The notes under the pieces were generated by a model that saw nothing but the letters and a program-made list of their open reading frames with translations, did no database searches and was not told the DNA's origin. This document shows positions 32,553-45,245 of a stretch of 64,000 nt of DNA, piece by piece. Location of the stretch: assembly GCA_029990175.1 (NCBI GenBank), contig JARKIP010000065.1:10420501-10484500 (forward strand), given 5' to 3'. Position 1 is the first letter of the stretch. Each line of letters begins with the position of its first letter. Source of the stretch: Petunia secreta (taxonomy: Eukaryota; Streptophyta; Magnoliopsida; Solanales; Solanaceae). Both the position numbers and the translations under genes were made by a program.

Positions 32553-35500
32553 ATGGGGCGTTTACAGCTACAATCTAGTATCAAGGCAATTGAAGAGGAG
32601 GCAGAAGATTGCGATACCACCTCTTGGAATAAAAATGCTATAGCTTGTATGGTTAACTCTGAAGTGACTGCTGTTTTAGCAGTCATGAGAAGAAATGCGA
32701 GATGGGGTGGTCGTTATGTATCTGGGGATGATCAACTAGAGCACTCTCTAATACAGTCTCTGAAGACATTACGTAAGCAGATATTTTCATGGCAGCATCA
32801 GTGGCAAACCATCAATCCAGACTTATATCTCCAGCCATTTCTGGATGTTATTCGATCTGATGAAACTGGGGCACCAATCACTGGTGTTGCTTTGTCTTCA
32901 GTTTTCAAGATTTTGACTCTTGATGTTCTTGATCGTAGTACTGTTAACGTTGAAAATGCAATGCACTCCGTAGTGGATGCTGTGACCAGTTGCAGATTCG
33001 AGGTAACTGATCCTGCATCAGAAGAAGTTGTATTGATGAAGATACTACAAGTTCTTTTGGCGTGCATGAAAAGTAAAGCATCAGTTATGTTGAGTAATCA
33101 GCATGTTTGCACCATAGTCAATACATGCTTTAGAGTAGTTCATCAAGCTGGAAGCAAGAGTGAGCTCTTACAGCAGATATCACGTCGCACCATGCATGAG
33201 CTTGTGAGATGTATTTTTTCACACCTTCCAGAAGTTGACAACAGACAACATTCTATAGTTAGACGAGGCAGTTCCGCCAAAAGCAAGGTATTGGTGCATC
33301 TTTGCTTTTTATGTATCCCAAAATTATCCTTCCTGCAGAAAGTAGCATTCTTCTTCCTTGTTTGGGAAATAATGATATATCAGAATTATGTGTTCCCCTC
33401 TCGTAGATGTACAAAATCGATAAGGAAGGCAGTATACCAAGCGGTGTTAATACTCTTTCATGTTCCAGTTTTTTATTATGGGCATCATTTGATAAAATAT
33501 GCGTTGACCCAAGGAAAAGATCAGGCTAAGTGGCCACTTTTAAAAGCTTTATCTTTTAAATCAGATAGTTCATACAATTAAACAAGTACGCTTGCCTTAG
33601 ACATCATAAGCAAATCAGTAGTTTCTCTGTGCTTTTGCATGCCCATTTAAAATTTGTCTTTTTTTTTTTTTTTTTGGCTCAATACATACTTCCCTCTCCA
33701 AGTTGCATAGATTTCCCTTCCATACAACCTAAATACAAAAACAACCTTATACACACCCTTAACTTGAAAATTCCATAGCTAGTACCCATGATTTCACCAT
33801 GTGGAGAGAGCATATTTTTCTAGCATGTCTATCGCATGAAGAGCTAAAATTTGAGACAAATTGGCCAGATTTGGTCAAATAGATCCAATGGTCGACAGTG
33901 TTGTGAAAGGCGAGAAGCGCAAAAAAGCGATAAGGACCCGTTGGGGCTTAAAGCACATTAAAAACGTGGGCTTCAGTGAAAAAAAGCACAATATGAAAAA
34001 ACTTTAATGTGTGTTTATGTATATATGTGTATATATATACACACACACACACAGTTATAGTAGATACAAAAATAGTAAATATATGTTACTTATGATGAAT
34101 TAGAAGTCTATGAGATGTCAAAACCATCCACTCCTAATCACTCATATAATCATATCCATCTAACCTATCATTTTCAATGGAGTAATTCTCATTGTTATCA
34201 CTAGAATTATAGCCTCCAATCTCTTCTTCCTCTGATTCATAAAAATCAATCTCATCTTCTTTCTTAGTGACTAGGTGGAGCTCGAGAGCTTGAAGCATTA
34301 TTTATAAGAACTTCATTCCATGTTTTGAGGCTTAGGGAATCGTAACAGACTCAAAGACTGTTTGACAGTTTTTTTTTTTTTTTAAATAATAAATAAATTT
34401 TTTTTTTCAAAAAAGTGGGCCTCGCCTTGGGTGAAGCGAAGTGCAAAGGATTTTGAGAGCCTCGCTTCCGGGCTTTAGGCGCGCCTAAGCACGCTTTTAA
34501 TTTCACTGATGGTCGATAACCCTTTTCCTTTTTCTTATTTTTTCGTATTCTTATCTTATTGTTTGTATAATATTTCATTTCCACCACCCATGCTCCATTC
34601 CCACCTTCTCCTCCACCACCACCACTGCCTCCAACACCCCCTCCAACGCAAACACCCCCGACCTACTCAACCACCAGCTCCAAGCCCTCCTGCACCACCT
34701 GCCCAACCACAAACTCCTCCACCTCCACAATCTGAACACCGATGGGAGCTCGAAAGGAGACTCTTGAACTGCTAAACCTTGTTTTCTTTCACTCGTTACT
34801 ACAACATCTTCCTCACTCAGAGAGTTGAAGTTTTCCTTTATGGATGAACAATAAAAAAGTTATAATGGGAGAAAATGGTGCTTGCAGTTTTTGGGTTGAG
34901 AGATGGAGATTGGGGGGCATTTTCTTGACTGTTGGCGTGTGTATTGTAGCCAGTGAATCGTGATTGAGAGCAGGGAGATGGCAGTGGTTTATGGCATGTG
35001 ACTTGTGTTGTATTTGTTGAAAAAGAATGGTAATTGAGAGGAGGGAGATGGCAGAGAATGGTGATTGAGAGGAGGGAGATGGCAGTGGTTATGGCATGTG
35101 AGTGATTCGTTTATAGATTCAAGGTTTCAAAAGCGTTTTAACTGTGATGACCAACTTTATTTTGACATATCTAGCGTGTCAATTTTCAAAGGTTGGCCCA
35201 GTTCACTTAATATGAGATGCCTGGTATCTGACCCATTTCTTTTTTCTTTCTTATCGGTTATGCCTATTGGAAGAAGAATTCCACTTGGCATTTTCATTAG
35301 GTGCTTTGGAGTTATTTGCTTGTCTGTCTAACAAAATTCAGGCAACTTAAGTATTTGTTTCAGAGAAAGGTGGTCGAAGAAAAGGGTAAATCTGCAAGAA
35401 GAAAACTAATTGAATTGTTTTATGAAAACAGGAAATTTTGGGGTTAAATTGTGACTAATGAAACCTAGGGGACATGAGGAGCATTTTTGTCAGCATTTTT

Positions 35501-38500
35501 TTTAAATGTAATGTCACGTTCGCGCTGTCATTGGCATGTGTCATGCACTTACCAGCTGAAAGGTAGTCCAAGGTGGAATCGTGGGGTACTAGCTACTGAT
35601 ATTTATATATAAGATCTATATAAGGTGTGCATTTAAGGTGTGTAAAAGGGAAATCTATGCAAGTTCAGGGGAATGTATGTATTAAGCCTTTTTCTTTTTC
35701 TTGCTTGTGTTCTAACAAGGTATTCTTGGTATTTTAGCACCAAAGAGAAGTTCTTGAATTGATGAAGATGTTCCAGAGGACGTCAGACATGGATAGATCA
35801 TTTCCTTCATGCTTATTCTTCTACCTGAATGTGTTTGGAGCATTATATGTTACTTTCTTCTTGTGCAGGTTGTGGGCCTTGACAACGACTACAGTTCCAA
35901 TAGCAAGTCAGAGAACGGTAATGGTACTTCAGAATATGATAGCCAACCACCATCTGGTGTTCTCACTTCTGCTTCCACAGGTCTTCTTAGCAGTGGTATA
36001 GATGAACGCATGGTCATGAGTGATAACGGGAAGGATAATGTTCCTTATGATTTACACCTAATGACTGAACCATATGGAGTGCCATGCATGGTTGAGATAT
36101 TTCACTTTTTGTGTTCTTTGTTGAATGTTGTCGAACATCTAGGCATGGGTCCCAGAGCAAATACCACAGCATTTGATGAAGATGTTCCACTGTTTGCCCT
36201 TGGCTTGATCAACTCAGCCATTGAATTGGGGGGCCCTGCTATATGCAGTCACCCAAGATTGTTGAGTTTGGTTCAGGATGAGTTATTCCAAAATTTGATG
36301 ATATTTGGCTTGTCAATGAGTCCATTGATTCTTTCAACAGTCTGCAGCATTGTCCTAAACCTGTATCAGCATTTGCGTACTGAACTAAAGCTACAGATTG
36401 AGGCTTTCTTTTCTTGTGTTGTCTTGAGACTCGCACAAAGTCGTTATGGGGCTTCATACCAGCAGCAGGAAGTAGCCATGGAGGCTCTTGTTGATTTTTG
36501 CAGGCAGAAAACTTTCATGGTAGAAATGTATGCAAATTTAGATTGTGATATCACCTGCACGAACGTTTTTGAAGACCTTGCTAATTTGTTGTCAAAGAGT
36601 GCGTTCCCAGTAAACTCTCCGTTGTCTGCCATGAACATTCTTGCGTTGGATGGTCTGATTGCTGTAATTCAGGGAATGGCAGAGAGGATAAGCAACGGAT
36701 CCTACAGCTCACAGCAAAATCCAATAAATCTTGAGGAGTATGCTCCATTCTGGATGGTCAAGTGTGAGAGCTATAGTGATCCTGGTCACTGGGTAGCGTT
36801 TGTACGTAGACGTAAGTACATAAAGAGAAGGTTGATGATTGGAGCTGATCATTTTAATAGGGACCCAAAGAAAGGGCTAGAATTTCTCCAAGGAACACAT
36901 CTGTTGCCAGAGAAACTTGATCCTCAGAGCGTGGCTTGCTTTTTCAGGTTTACGGCCGGTCTTGATAAGAATCTTGTGGGGGACTTCCTCGGAAATCACG
37001 ACGAATTTTGCATTCAGGTTCTTCATGAGTTTGCAGGAACATTTGATTTCCAAGACATGAACCTGGATACTGCATTGCGGCTGTTTCTGGAAACTTTCCG
37101 ACTGCCTGGAGAATCTCAAAAAATACAAAGGGTTCTTGAGGCATTTTCAGAGAGATATTATGAGCAATCTCCACAGATTCTAGCTAATAAAGATGCTGCT
37201 TTGTTGTTGTCATATTCCATAATAATGCTCAACACTGACCAGCACAATGTTCAGGTAAAGAAGAAGATGACAGAGGAAGATTTCATTCGAAATAACAGGA
37301 ACATTAATGGAGGTAATGATCTCCCTCGTGAATATCTCTCTGAATTGTATCATTCAATCTGCAACAATGAGATCCGCACAACACCAGAACAAAGTGCTGG
37401 TTTTGCTGAAATGAACCCAAGCCGTTGGATTGATTTGATGCACAAATCCAAGAAAAGTTCTTCATATATCGTGTGTGATTCGAGAGCTTATCTTGATCAT
37501 GATATGTTCGCCATAATGTCTGGTCCAACTATTGCTGCTATCTCTGTGGTATTTGATCATGCTGAACACGAGGATGTGTACCAAACATGTATTGATGGTT
37601 TCGAGGCTGTTGCAATGATTTCAGCATGCCATCATCTTGAAGATGTTCTGGATGATCTGGTAGTATCTCTATGTAAGTTCACAACTCTCTTGAATCCTTC
37701 ATTGGTGGAGGAACCTGTTTTTGCCTTTGGTGATGATGCAAAAGCAAGGTTGGCAACTGTTACAGTTTTCAATATTGCAAAGAGATATGGTGATTTCATC
37801 CGTACTGGCTGGAGAAATATCTTGGATTGCATCTTGAGATTGCACAAGCATGGCCTTCTTCCTGCTTGTGTGGCAAGTGATGCAGCTGATGACTCGGAGG
37901 CACCTTATGATGCAGGACATGGGAAGCCCCTACCTAATTCGTTATCTTCTGCCCATATGCAATCCATCGGTACACCTAGAAGATCTTCAGGACTTATGGG
38001 TCGATTTAGTCAACTGCTATCTCTGGACACTGAAGAGCCAAGGTCCCAACCTACTGACCAACAACGTGCTGCTCATCAACGCACACTGCAGACAATTCAA
38101 AAGTGTAACATTGATCTCATCTTTAAAGAAAGTAAGTTTCTTCTAGCTGATTCTTTGCTGCAGTTGGCTCGGGCACTCATATGGGCTGCAGGCAGACCTC
38201 AGAAGGGTAGTAGTTCTCCTGAAGATGAAGACACTGCAGTATGCTGCTTGGAACTACTGATTGCAATCACTTTGAACAACAGAGATAGAATAAGACTTCT
38301 TTGGCAGGCGGTTTATGACCATATTGCTAATATTGTACACTCAACAGTAATGCCTTGTGCTTTGATTGAGAAAGCTATTTTTGGGCTCCTCCAGATCTGC
38401 CTGAGGTTGCTTCCCTATAAAGAGGACTTGGCTGATGATCTTTTGAGATCTCTACAACTTGTTATCAAGCTTGATGCCCGGGTTGCTGATGCATACTGTG

Positions 38501-39489
38501 AGCAGATTACGCAGGAAGTTAGTCGCCTGGTTAAAGCAAATGCCACACATATTCGTTCTCAGATGGGATGGCGAACTATTACTCTTTTACTTTCTTTTAC
38601 AGCAAGACAACCAGAAGCTTCTGAAGCAGGATTTGATGCCCTGGTATTTATCATGTCTGATGGAGCCCATTTATCTCCTGCTAATTATGTCCTTTGCATT
38701 GATGCAGCCAGAAATTTTGCAGAGTCACGTGTTGGACCTGCTGATAGACCTGCTCGAGCAGTGGATCTTATGGCAGGTTCTGTTGCTTGTTTGGCACACT
38801 GGTCCAAAGATACAAGAGAAGCTCTGGCGGAAACAGAAGCTGTGAAGTTGTCCCAGGATATTGGAGAGATGTGGCTGAGGCTTGTACAGGGGCTGAGGAA
38901 AGTTAGTTTGGATCAGAGAGAAGTTAGAAATCATGCTCTTTTGTCCTTACAGATGTGCTTGACAGGAGATCATGAAATTTACCTGCCACATGGTCTCTGG
39001 TTACAGTGCTTTGATATGGTCATTTTCACAATGTTGGATGACTTGATTGAACTCGCATCACAAAAAGACTACCGTAACATGGAAGAGACACTTGTTCTTG
39101 CCTTGAAGCTCCTGATTAAAATCTTTCTGCAGTTGCTTCATGAGCTATCTCAATTGACAACATTCTGTAAACTGTGGTTGGGCGTCCTCAACAGGTTGGA
39201 AAAATGTATGAAGGTGAAAGTTAGAGGTAAAAAAAGTGAAAAGCTTCAGGAACTAGTCCCTGAACTTTTGAAGAACACCGTGGTTGTAATGAAGTCTAAG
39301 GGGGTACTTGTTAAGAGGAGCGCCCTTGGTGGAGATAGCTTATGGGAATTGACATGGTTGCACGTGAATAACATTGTTCCTTCTCTACAATCTGAGGTAT
39401 TCCCTGATAATGATTCAGAACTTGTACAGCCTGATCAAATGGGAATCAGTAGAAGTCCTGTGTCTGCTGAAACCGATCCAAATGAATAG
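32553..39489 (+). CDS. GNOM: GNOM-type ARF guanine-nucleotide exchange factor (large GBF1-class Sec7 protein)
   Basis: Coding exons 32553-33287 (245 aa) and 35869-39489 (1206 aa plus stop) join in phase 0 across one GT-AG intron. The product is 1451 residues, the size of known GNOM proteins. The start M-G-R-L-Q-L-Q-S-S-I-K-A-I-E-E-E matches the GNOM N-terminus. Domains: DCB dimerisation/cyclophilin-binding (1-240), HUS with N-L-Y-x-H-L (about 300-480), Sec7 (about 560-755) with the glutamic finger in L-P-G-E-S-Q (E660), then HDS regions. The Sec7 loop reads S-Y-S-I-I-M-L-N-T-D, with Met698 at the position (Met696 in Arabidopsis GNOM) linked to brefeldin A sensitivity; GNL1 has Leu there. This favours GNOM over GNL1. 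It activates ARF GTPases for endosomal recycling, including PIN auxin carriers. No lesion is visible. Intron readthrough adds an open tail to exon 1 that is not coding. Confidence 0.95.
33676..35688. mobile_element. Inverted-repeat DNA element in the GNOM intron (2 kb)
   Basis: The left end GGCTCAATACATACTTCCCT (33676) is mirrored at the right end (35688, GGCTTAATACATACATTCCC on the other strand). Matching continues through TTGCATAGATTTCCCTT, giving inverted repeats of roughly 45-60 bp. The element fills most of the 2.58-kb intron. It contains an hAT-like insertion and a GC-richer proline/histidine-coding stretch (34570-34780), but no transposase. The ends sit in T-runs, so the target duplication is unreadable and the superfamily open; Mutator-like is possible. 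Confidence 0.65.
33896..34508. mobile_element. Non-autonomous hAT-like element (613 bp)
   Basis: It starts CAGTGTTGTGAAAGGCG and ends CACTG, flanked by the perfect 8-bp duplication ATGGTCGA (33888-33895 and 34509-34516). An 8-bp TSD with CAGTG/CACTG ends is typical of hAT. Internally, GC-rich AAGCGC / GCGCCTAAGC segments lie near both ends around an AT-rich core. No ORF is present. It is nested in the larger intronic element. Confidence 0.85.
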
Positions 39490-40830
39490 CCTGTTGAGGA
39501 TTCATTCAACCTTGCCCATTCGAGTCATTTGGATATAAGTTATGTTGGTGGCGGTACTGGCATATCGAAGGAGAGGACCGCTGTAACTTTACCCTGAAAG
39601 AAAATACAAAGAGATGAATGTCTGTTCACTTTCCGCTAGGAATTTGAACATGATTTTTCTCAGATATTTTGTCGGATTGAGCATATTGTACAGAACATAA
39701 AGTTTTAACCTTGTTTTTACCCTTCCGTATTGTCAGCGTGGTTTTGCACGAGGTCTCCTAATCTGGTCTACATATTTTAGTTTGTCATGAGTTTATGACA
39801 ATTCGACAAATTCACTGGTCTGTGAATTTTGTCATAGGGGTTATTGTTCATGTTTTCAGAGTTCGGCTTGTTAAAGAACCTTGGTCTTGAAATTAAGCCT
39901 CAGTGGCCTTTGTATTTTGTTATCACACTAATGAGTAAACTAAAGAATTTTGTTTTCTAAAGAGAGAGCACCATGCTTAATTTCTTCATGCCCCCATTCT
40001 TCACCCTGTATTGGTGTTTCTTCCAAAAAAGGTGAGAAGATATCCCAAAAATTCAGTTTTTTCAAAAAACGGAAAAGATACACCAGATGTGTTGAATAGT
40101 TCTTGCAACAACAGGAAAACCTTTCTCCAATTCCCAACTTGCATCTTTGAAGAAATGCTAACTTACCATTGGAAAAAGCTAGTACACAGTAAAAGCTTCA
40201 GGAGAATTTCACTGATCATATTAACCAATTGGTTTTTTATTCATTGATGTTTTTTTTTAATCACTAGTAACGATGTTAATCACAAATCAAATGAATATAG
40301 ATTCATTTTCCAATTAATGCCTCCGCAATCCCCCCTATAAAAACCAAGTAGTTGGTATGGTTTACAAGAAAAATTCAAGTGGTTGAGTTAGTTTTCTTAA
40401 CATGAATCTATAGTTGCTGTGAATGCTACTCCCCACTAAAAAAAAATGATAATTGATGAAGTAGTAAGGGTAGAAACATAGGTCGAATAAAATGAGATGT
40501 GAGTAATGTATAGCAGTGATAGTTGAGAAAAGAATTTTGGCCTATCAAGTCTGATCATGTTAATTTGTCTCGGAAATGCAATTTTCTGCTTCTCGACTGA
40601 TGCACTTGATTAATTTACTAAGGATTATGGTTCTTTATCCATTCTTAGTTTTCCTTGTATCAAGCTTGAGTTACCCACAAAACAACTGCATGCATCTTTC
40701 GCTCTCACCTGCACCCATTCATTTATATCTTGCACGGCTATTCTTTAGATCGTCCCACTCGTTATAATCATCTAGTCTAATATAATAAAATAAGTAAAAT
40801 GATTTTTTTTTCTAACGTTCTTCTCCTTGC
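39490..40830. other. GNOM 3' flank and spacer
   Basis: The 3' untranslated region of GNOM must lie in the first few hundred bases; no poly(A) signal can be fixed. The remainder is AT-rich with short unconvincing ORFs (40011-40247, 40576-40767). Confidence 0.5.
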
Positions 40831-40890
40831 ATGGAGAGTTTGGAGAGTTTGATCCAGCCTCAGGAGGAAAAGGCGGCAGCCTTCACCTAT

Positions 40891-42807
40891 TGTCACGACC
40901 CGTTTTCTAAACGAGCTATGAGCGGCACCTGGTACCTAATCTTGACCGAACGAACCATCTACACCTGTCAATTACGTTATAATGCTGAAAATACATGTAA
41001 CTCAACAATTCTCTTGAACTCATACTCTAAAAATAGTAGCAAAACAACCTGAGAATAATAATTAATAGTAGCAACTCATCTTTAGTATACTTTTATGCAA
41101 AATAATGTAAGTAAGGACCACAACCCAAAAATACTAGATTGTCTATGAAGCCTCTACTGATAAACTGACGCACTGCTCAGGACATGAACTTCCTGGCTAG
41201 TTCCCAAGGTAACAACTAACTAAATAATGCTGACTCGAATAAAAATACTCCACGACCAAAAGCGGAGCTCACCAACAACGGAGGATGTGAGGGAGAATCC
41301 TAGCATGTAGTCTGATCGCCACTGTGACCTGCGTCTACGTTGACAAAGCCAACGTAGGTATCAAGAAAAAGGAACGTGAGTAACGAATCGCTCGTCACTC
41401 AGTGAGTATCATTGACTCCCTCACTAAGGCCGGAACGAGAGTCATGAATGCATAAACTTTACTTTAAGACAGCTGAAACATTAGATCTAAATAAACTCTT
41501 AAATATTGCAAAATAGCTTATACTTTCTTTCTTTAGGGAGTACCGCTCAAGTTTGACATCTTTTCTTTCTTTCTCTTTCCTATCCCCGTGGCGTCCCACA
41601 GTTCAAAGTCTGACATGCTAGCATTCATTGCCCGACTATGGAAATATAACATAGTGCCCGACTACGGCACATACCTACTCTGTCAGGGTAGTTTTGGGGT
41701 AAAACGCAACCCGACTATGGTCACGCTCCGCATTTAAGATAGCTCCCAAAAATATTTCAAAAATATTGCTTGGCACCAAAGGCCTCAATTTGAACTTAAC
41801 CTTTTATGTAAAATCTCATCATAGCTTCATTAGCTTTCAAACACAAATAAATCTTGAAATCATTTAATAATAATTAAAAATAACATAAATAATCTCATGA
41901 AATCATACTCAAGTAAATGTATGTTATCCGGATGTAAGGAAGCTATGAGACATAATTCTCGATACTTGATACTAAAGAACAACTTGAAAACATTAATGGA
42001 TAATGAACGTTTGCCCGCTCTAATCAAACGTACATTAACTTCTCTAAAACGATTTATCAAACACCTTAAATATATGCACTTTATGAGAAAAGCACCTTAG
42101 AAAGGGTATATCTCAACTCACCTCGATTATTCCTCGAATCCAAACGTAACTCCAAACGACGTACTTCACGTCACCAACCAACTACAACAACCATCAATTT
42201 ATACAATCAATCCCAAAGTTTTAATCTTTTCCCCAATTCAAGTACTTAGGTTCAACCATTAATTCTTTAGGTCTTGGGGAACTTTCCTAAAAATATAATC
42301 TATTATGATTTGGTATTCTTGTGTCCACTAATGTTGTCACTACTTAATTTTATTAGAAAAAAAATTACCTTGATCAGACCAAAGGAACAGCTCCCTGAAA
42401 CGTTAGTTTTCCGTTAAGTCTTTAGCTCTCAACTTTGATGCTCTGCTGCTACTTTACACGTTGTTTCTCAAGGGAATTTTGATTCCCGTAGGCTGTTTTA
42501 AAAGGCCCCATGTGGGCTGATATGTTTTATTTCGTAAATAGCCATTTTTTTATGTTGCACTTGAGAATTGACATCCTAATGCCATTTAGTTTGTCCTTTG
42601 ATATATCTTTAGCTTTTAGCCCTTTCTAATTTCTCTTTATACTTTAAATATAATTAAATATTTGTACTTCATCCAAGGTAGATTCTTTAACTTATTTTCA
42701 CCACCTTCATCATACTCGGACCTCGCCATAATATATGAAACGGTTTTACGTAAATATTTTCTATGACGGTAAGTGTCTTAAAATTTAAAAATTTGAGGAA
42801 CGTCACA
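40891..42807 (-). repeat. 3' LTR of element E
   Basis: On the plus strand it reads TGTCACGACCC to CGTCACA. It is closely collinear with the other LTR but lacks a segment present near 49155-49203 there. It abuts the polypurine tract at 42808. Confidence 0.9.
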
Positions 42808-42841
42808 TTCTTCCCCCCTTAAGATCATTCGTCCTCGAATG
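42808..42841 (-). promoter_or_regulatory. Polypurine tract and palindrome of element E
   Basis: On the minus strand CATTCGAGGACGAATG (42841-42826) is followed by AAGGGGGGAAGAA at the LTR edge. The core TTCGAGGACGAA is the same as in elements A-D. Confidence 0.7.
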
Positions 42842-43251
42842 ATTCTTACTCCTCACTCCTAGACCATTTTGTCATTCCACCAACTTGCCAAATGTTCCAA
42901 AATTTGGCTAAGTGCTGGATTTCTTTAAAATTTCGGCACAGTCTCCCCTGCAACTGGACTATCCGAAAAAATATTCCTGTCACAAATACAACAACTATAC
43001 CAACAACAACCAATACACCATAACAGGCCATCCATAGGCACTAATAATAGCTCCAAATAACCACTATCACTCCGGCAAGGAGGTAAATCCCAACAATAAA
43101 TAAAACATGCTCCGGCAAGGAGCTGAATCTCAATAATAAATCAAGCAAACTCCGACAAGGAGCTAAATAACACTAACGAATTAAATATACTCCAGCAAGG
43201 AGCTAAACCACATAATATCTCATAATTAACTGAAAAAAAATTAAATACAAA
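42842..43251 (-). other. Non-coding tail between integrase and polypurine tract of element E
   Basis: It contains four spaced copies of the phrase CTCCGGCAAGGAG or close variants (about 43070-43200), a small local repeat. No gene is seen. Confidence 0.5.
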
Positions 43252-44319
43252 TTAAACCTTTATAGTTCGCATACCTTGTTTTTCAAATAGATAGGGATAC
43301 CTTTTCTTCATGTCTTCCTCGACCTCCCAGGTAGCCTCTTTTGAATTTTGACCACGCCACAATACTTTCATCGAAGCTATATCCTTTGTTCTTAACTTTC
43401 TAACTTGCCTATCAAGAATCTGGATTGGTACCTCTTCGTAACTCAAATTTGTATTAATCTCTATGGTATTGGAAGGAATAACATGTGACTCATCATGGAC
43501 GTACTTTCTTAACATAGACACGTGAAAAACAGGATGGTCCGAAGATAACTCAACTGGCAAGGCTAACTTATAAGCCACATTACCTTTCTTGCTTAAAATT
43601 TCATAAGGTCTGATAAATCTAGGACTAAGCTTTCCCTTCTTACCGAACCTCATAACTCCCTTCATTGGTGACACTTTTAGGAATATCATATCACCTACAT
43701 TAAACTTTAAGTCTCTGTGCCTCTTATCAGAATAAGACTTTTGACGACTCTGAGCCGCTTTAAGCCTTTCTCTAATTAGCTGGACTTTCTCTAAAACCTC
43801 ATAAACAAACTCTGGGCCAAGTAACGACACCTCTATTGGTTCGAACCAACCTACTGGAGATTTACATCTACGCCCATATAGTGTCTCATACGGAGCCATG
43901 CCGATACTAGCCTGATAGTTGTTATTATAGGCAAACTCAATGAGTGGTAGGTGGTCATCCCAATTACCTCCAAAATCTATAACACAAGCTTGTAACATTT
44001 CCTCGAGAGTCTGTATGGTCCTTTCTGCCTGACCATCAGTCTGCGTATGGAAAGCGGTGCTCAAGTTGACCTTGGTTCCCAACCTTTTCTGGAAAGCTTG
44101 CCAAAAATGAGCGGCGGACTGCGGACCTCTGTCAGAGATAATCGAGACTGAGGTGCCATGCAACCTAACAATTTCCTTGATATACAACTGAGCATACTGT
44201 TCTGCACTGTCTGTTGTCTTCACTGGCAGAAAATGAGCTGACTTTGCGAGTCTGTCTACAATCACCCAAATTGAGTCATGCTTATAGTACGTGCGAGGCA
44301 AGCCTACCACAAAATCCAT
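43252..44319 (-). CDS. Integrase core and chromodomain of element E
   Basis: A 355-residue open frame. The integrase D-D-E residues lie in M-D-F-V-V-G-L-P, I-S-D-R-G-P-Q and A-E-R-T-I-Q-T-L-E-E. The GPY/F-like module reads G-P-E-F-V-Y...F-N-V-G-D-M-I-F-L-K-V-S-P. The C-terminal ~55 residues (V-P-I-Q-I-L-D-R-Q-V-R-K-L, then A-T-W-E-V-E-E-D-M) form a chromodomain. In living relatives the chromodomain directs integration toward certain chromatin. The M at the start is internal; the true polyprotein began upstream. Confidence 0.9.
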   Translation of the reverse strand: MDFVVGLPRTYYKHDSIWVIVDRLAKSAHFLPVKTTDSAEQYAQLYIKEIVRLHGTSVSIISDRGPQSAAHFWQAFQKRLGTKVNLSTAFHTQTDGQAERTIQTLEEMLQACVIDFGGNWDDHLPLIEFAYNNNYQASIGMAPYETLYGRRCKSPVGWFEPIEVSLLGPEFVYEVLEKVQLIRERLKAAQSRQKSYSDKRHRDLKFNVGDMIFLKVSPMKGVMRFGKKGKLSPRFIRPYEILSKKGNVAYKLALPVELSSDHPVFHVSMLRKYVHDESHVIPSNTIEINTNLSYEEVPIQILDRQVRKLRTKDIASMKVLWRGQNSKEATWEVEEDMKKRYPYLFEKQGMRTIKV

Positions 44320-44349
44320 ATTTATCGCTTCCCATTTCCACTGTGGTAT

Positions 44350-44823
44350 TTATATATCCTGAAGTAGACCACTCGGTCGTTGATGCTCTGCCTTGACTTG
44401 CTGACAATTCAAACATTTAGCCACATACTCTACTACTTGCTTCTTCATACCTTTCCACCAATACAAATCCTTCAAATCTTGATACATTTTAGTAGCACCT
44501 GGGTGAATAGAGTATCTCGAGTTGTGAGCTTCTTCCATGATGGCTTTTCTGAGGTCATCTACATCTGGTACACATAACCTGTCATTTAGCTTCAAAGCTC
44601 CATCGCTTCCAAGAGTGAAAGCAGTGATTTCTTTATTATCGACTCCATCTTTTATTTTCACCAAATACAGATCCTCATCTTGCTTAGCCTTAACATGTGC
44701 AATAAGTGATGAACGTGCCAAGGCATAAGAAACCATATCTCCTCCTTCTGTCTCATCCAGTCTGATCCCGTCATTTGCCAGCTTTTGCACTTCTCGCCTA
44801 ACGGTCTTCTCTGAACTGATAAA
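44350..44823 (-). pseudogene. Integrase zinc-finger region of element E
   Basis: A minus-strand frame with the HHCC finger H-N-S-R-Y-S-I-H-P-G...C-L-N-C-Q-Q-V-K, the N-terminal zinc domain of retroviral-type integrases. It ends at a stop just before the integrase core, and a frame break separates it from RNase H upstream. Confidence 0.75.
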
Positions 44824-45221
44824 TGAGCTAAGACACCCATTGACTTTCTGCTGAGTGCATCTGCTACCACATTGGCTTTGCCCCGATGGTAAAGGATATT
44901 AATGTCATAATCTTTCAACAGCTCGAGCCATCTTCTCTGCCTCAAATTTAACTCCTTTTGCTTGAAAATGCACTGGAGACTATTATGGTCTGTATATATA
45001 TCAGAATGCTCACCATACAAGTAGTGCCTCCATATTTTTAAAGCAAATACTACCGCTGCAAGCTCTAAGTCGTGTGTGGGGTATTTCTTTTCGTGGTTTT
45101 CTAACTGCCTGGAAGCATAGACAACAACCTTTCCTTCTTGCATGAGAACGCAACCAAGCCCTACTGTGGAGGCATCACAATACACCGTGAATCCACCTAA
45201 ACTTGTCGGCAAAGTTAACAC
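44824..45221 (-). pseudogene. RNase H domain of element E
   Basis: The signature Y-C-D-A-S-T-V-G-L-G begins the domain. Y-T-D-H-N-S-L and V-A-D-A-L-S-R-K follow, as in Ty3/gypsy RNase H. A frameshift before 45246 separates it from RT, and another after V-A-D-A-L-S-R-K garbles the linker. Confidence 0.8.
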
Positions 45222-45245
45222 ATGTGCAGTAGTCCAACCTCTTTT

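Noticed and set aside
33288..33581. Extension of GNOM exon 1 past 33287
   Set aside because: The sequence after the GTATTG donor shows no GNOM similarity, while exon 2 joins in phase and gives the expected 1451 residues.
35809..35868. Start of the long frame before GNOM exon 2
   Set aside because: Precedes a TTCTTGTGCAG acceptor; these codons are intron sequence.
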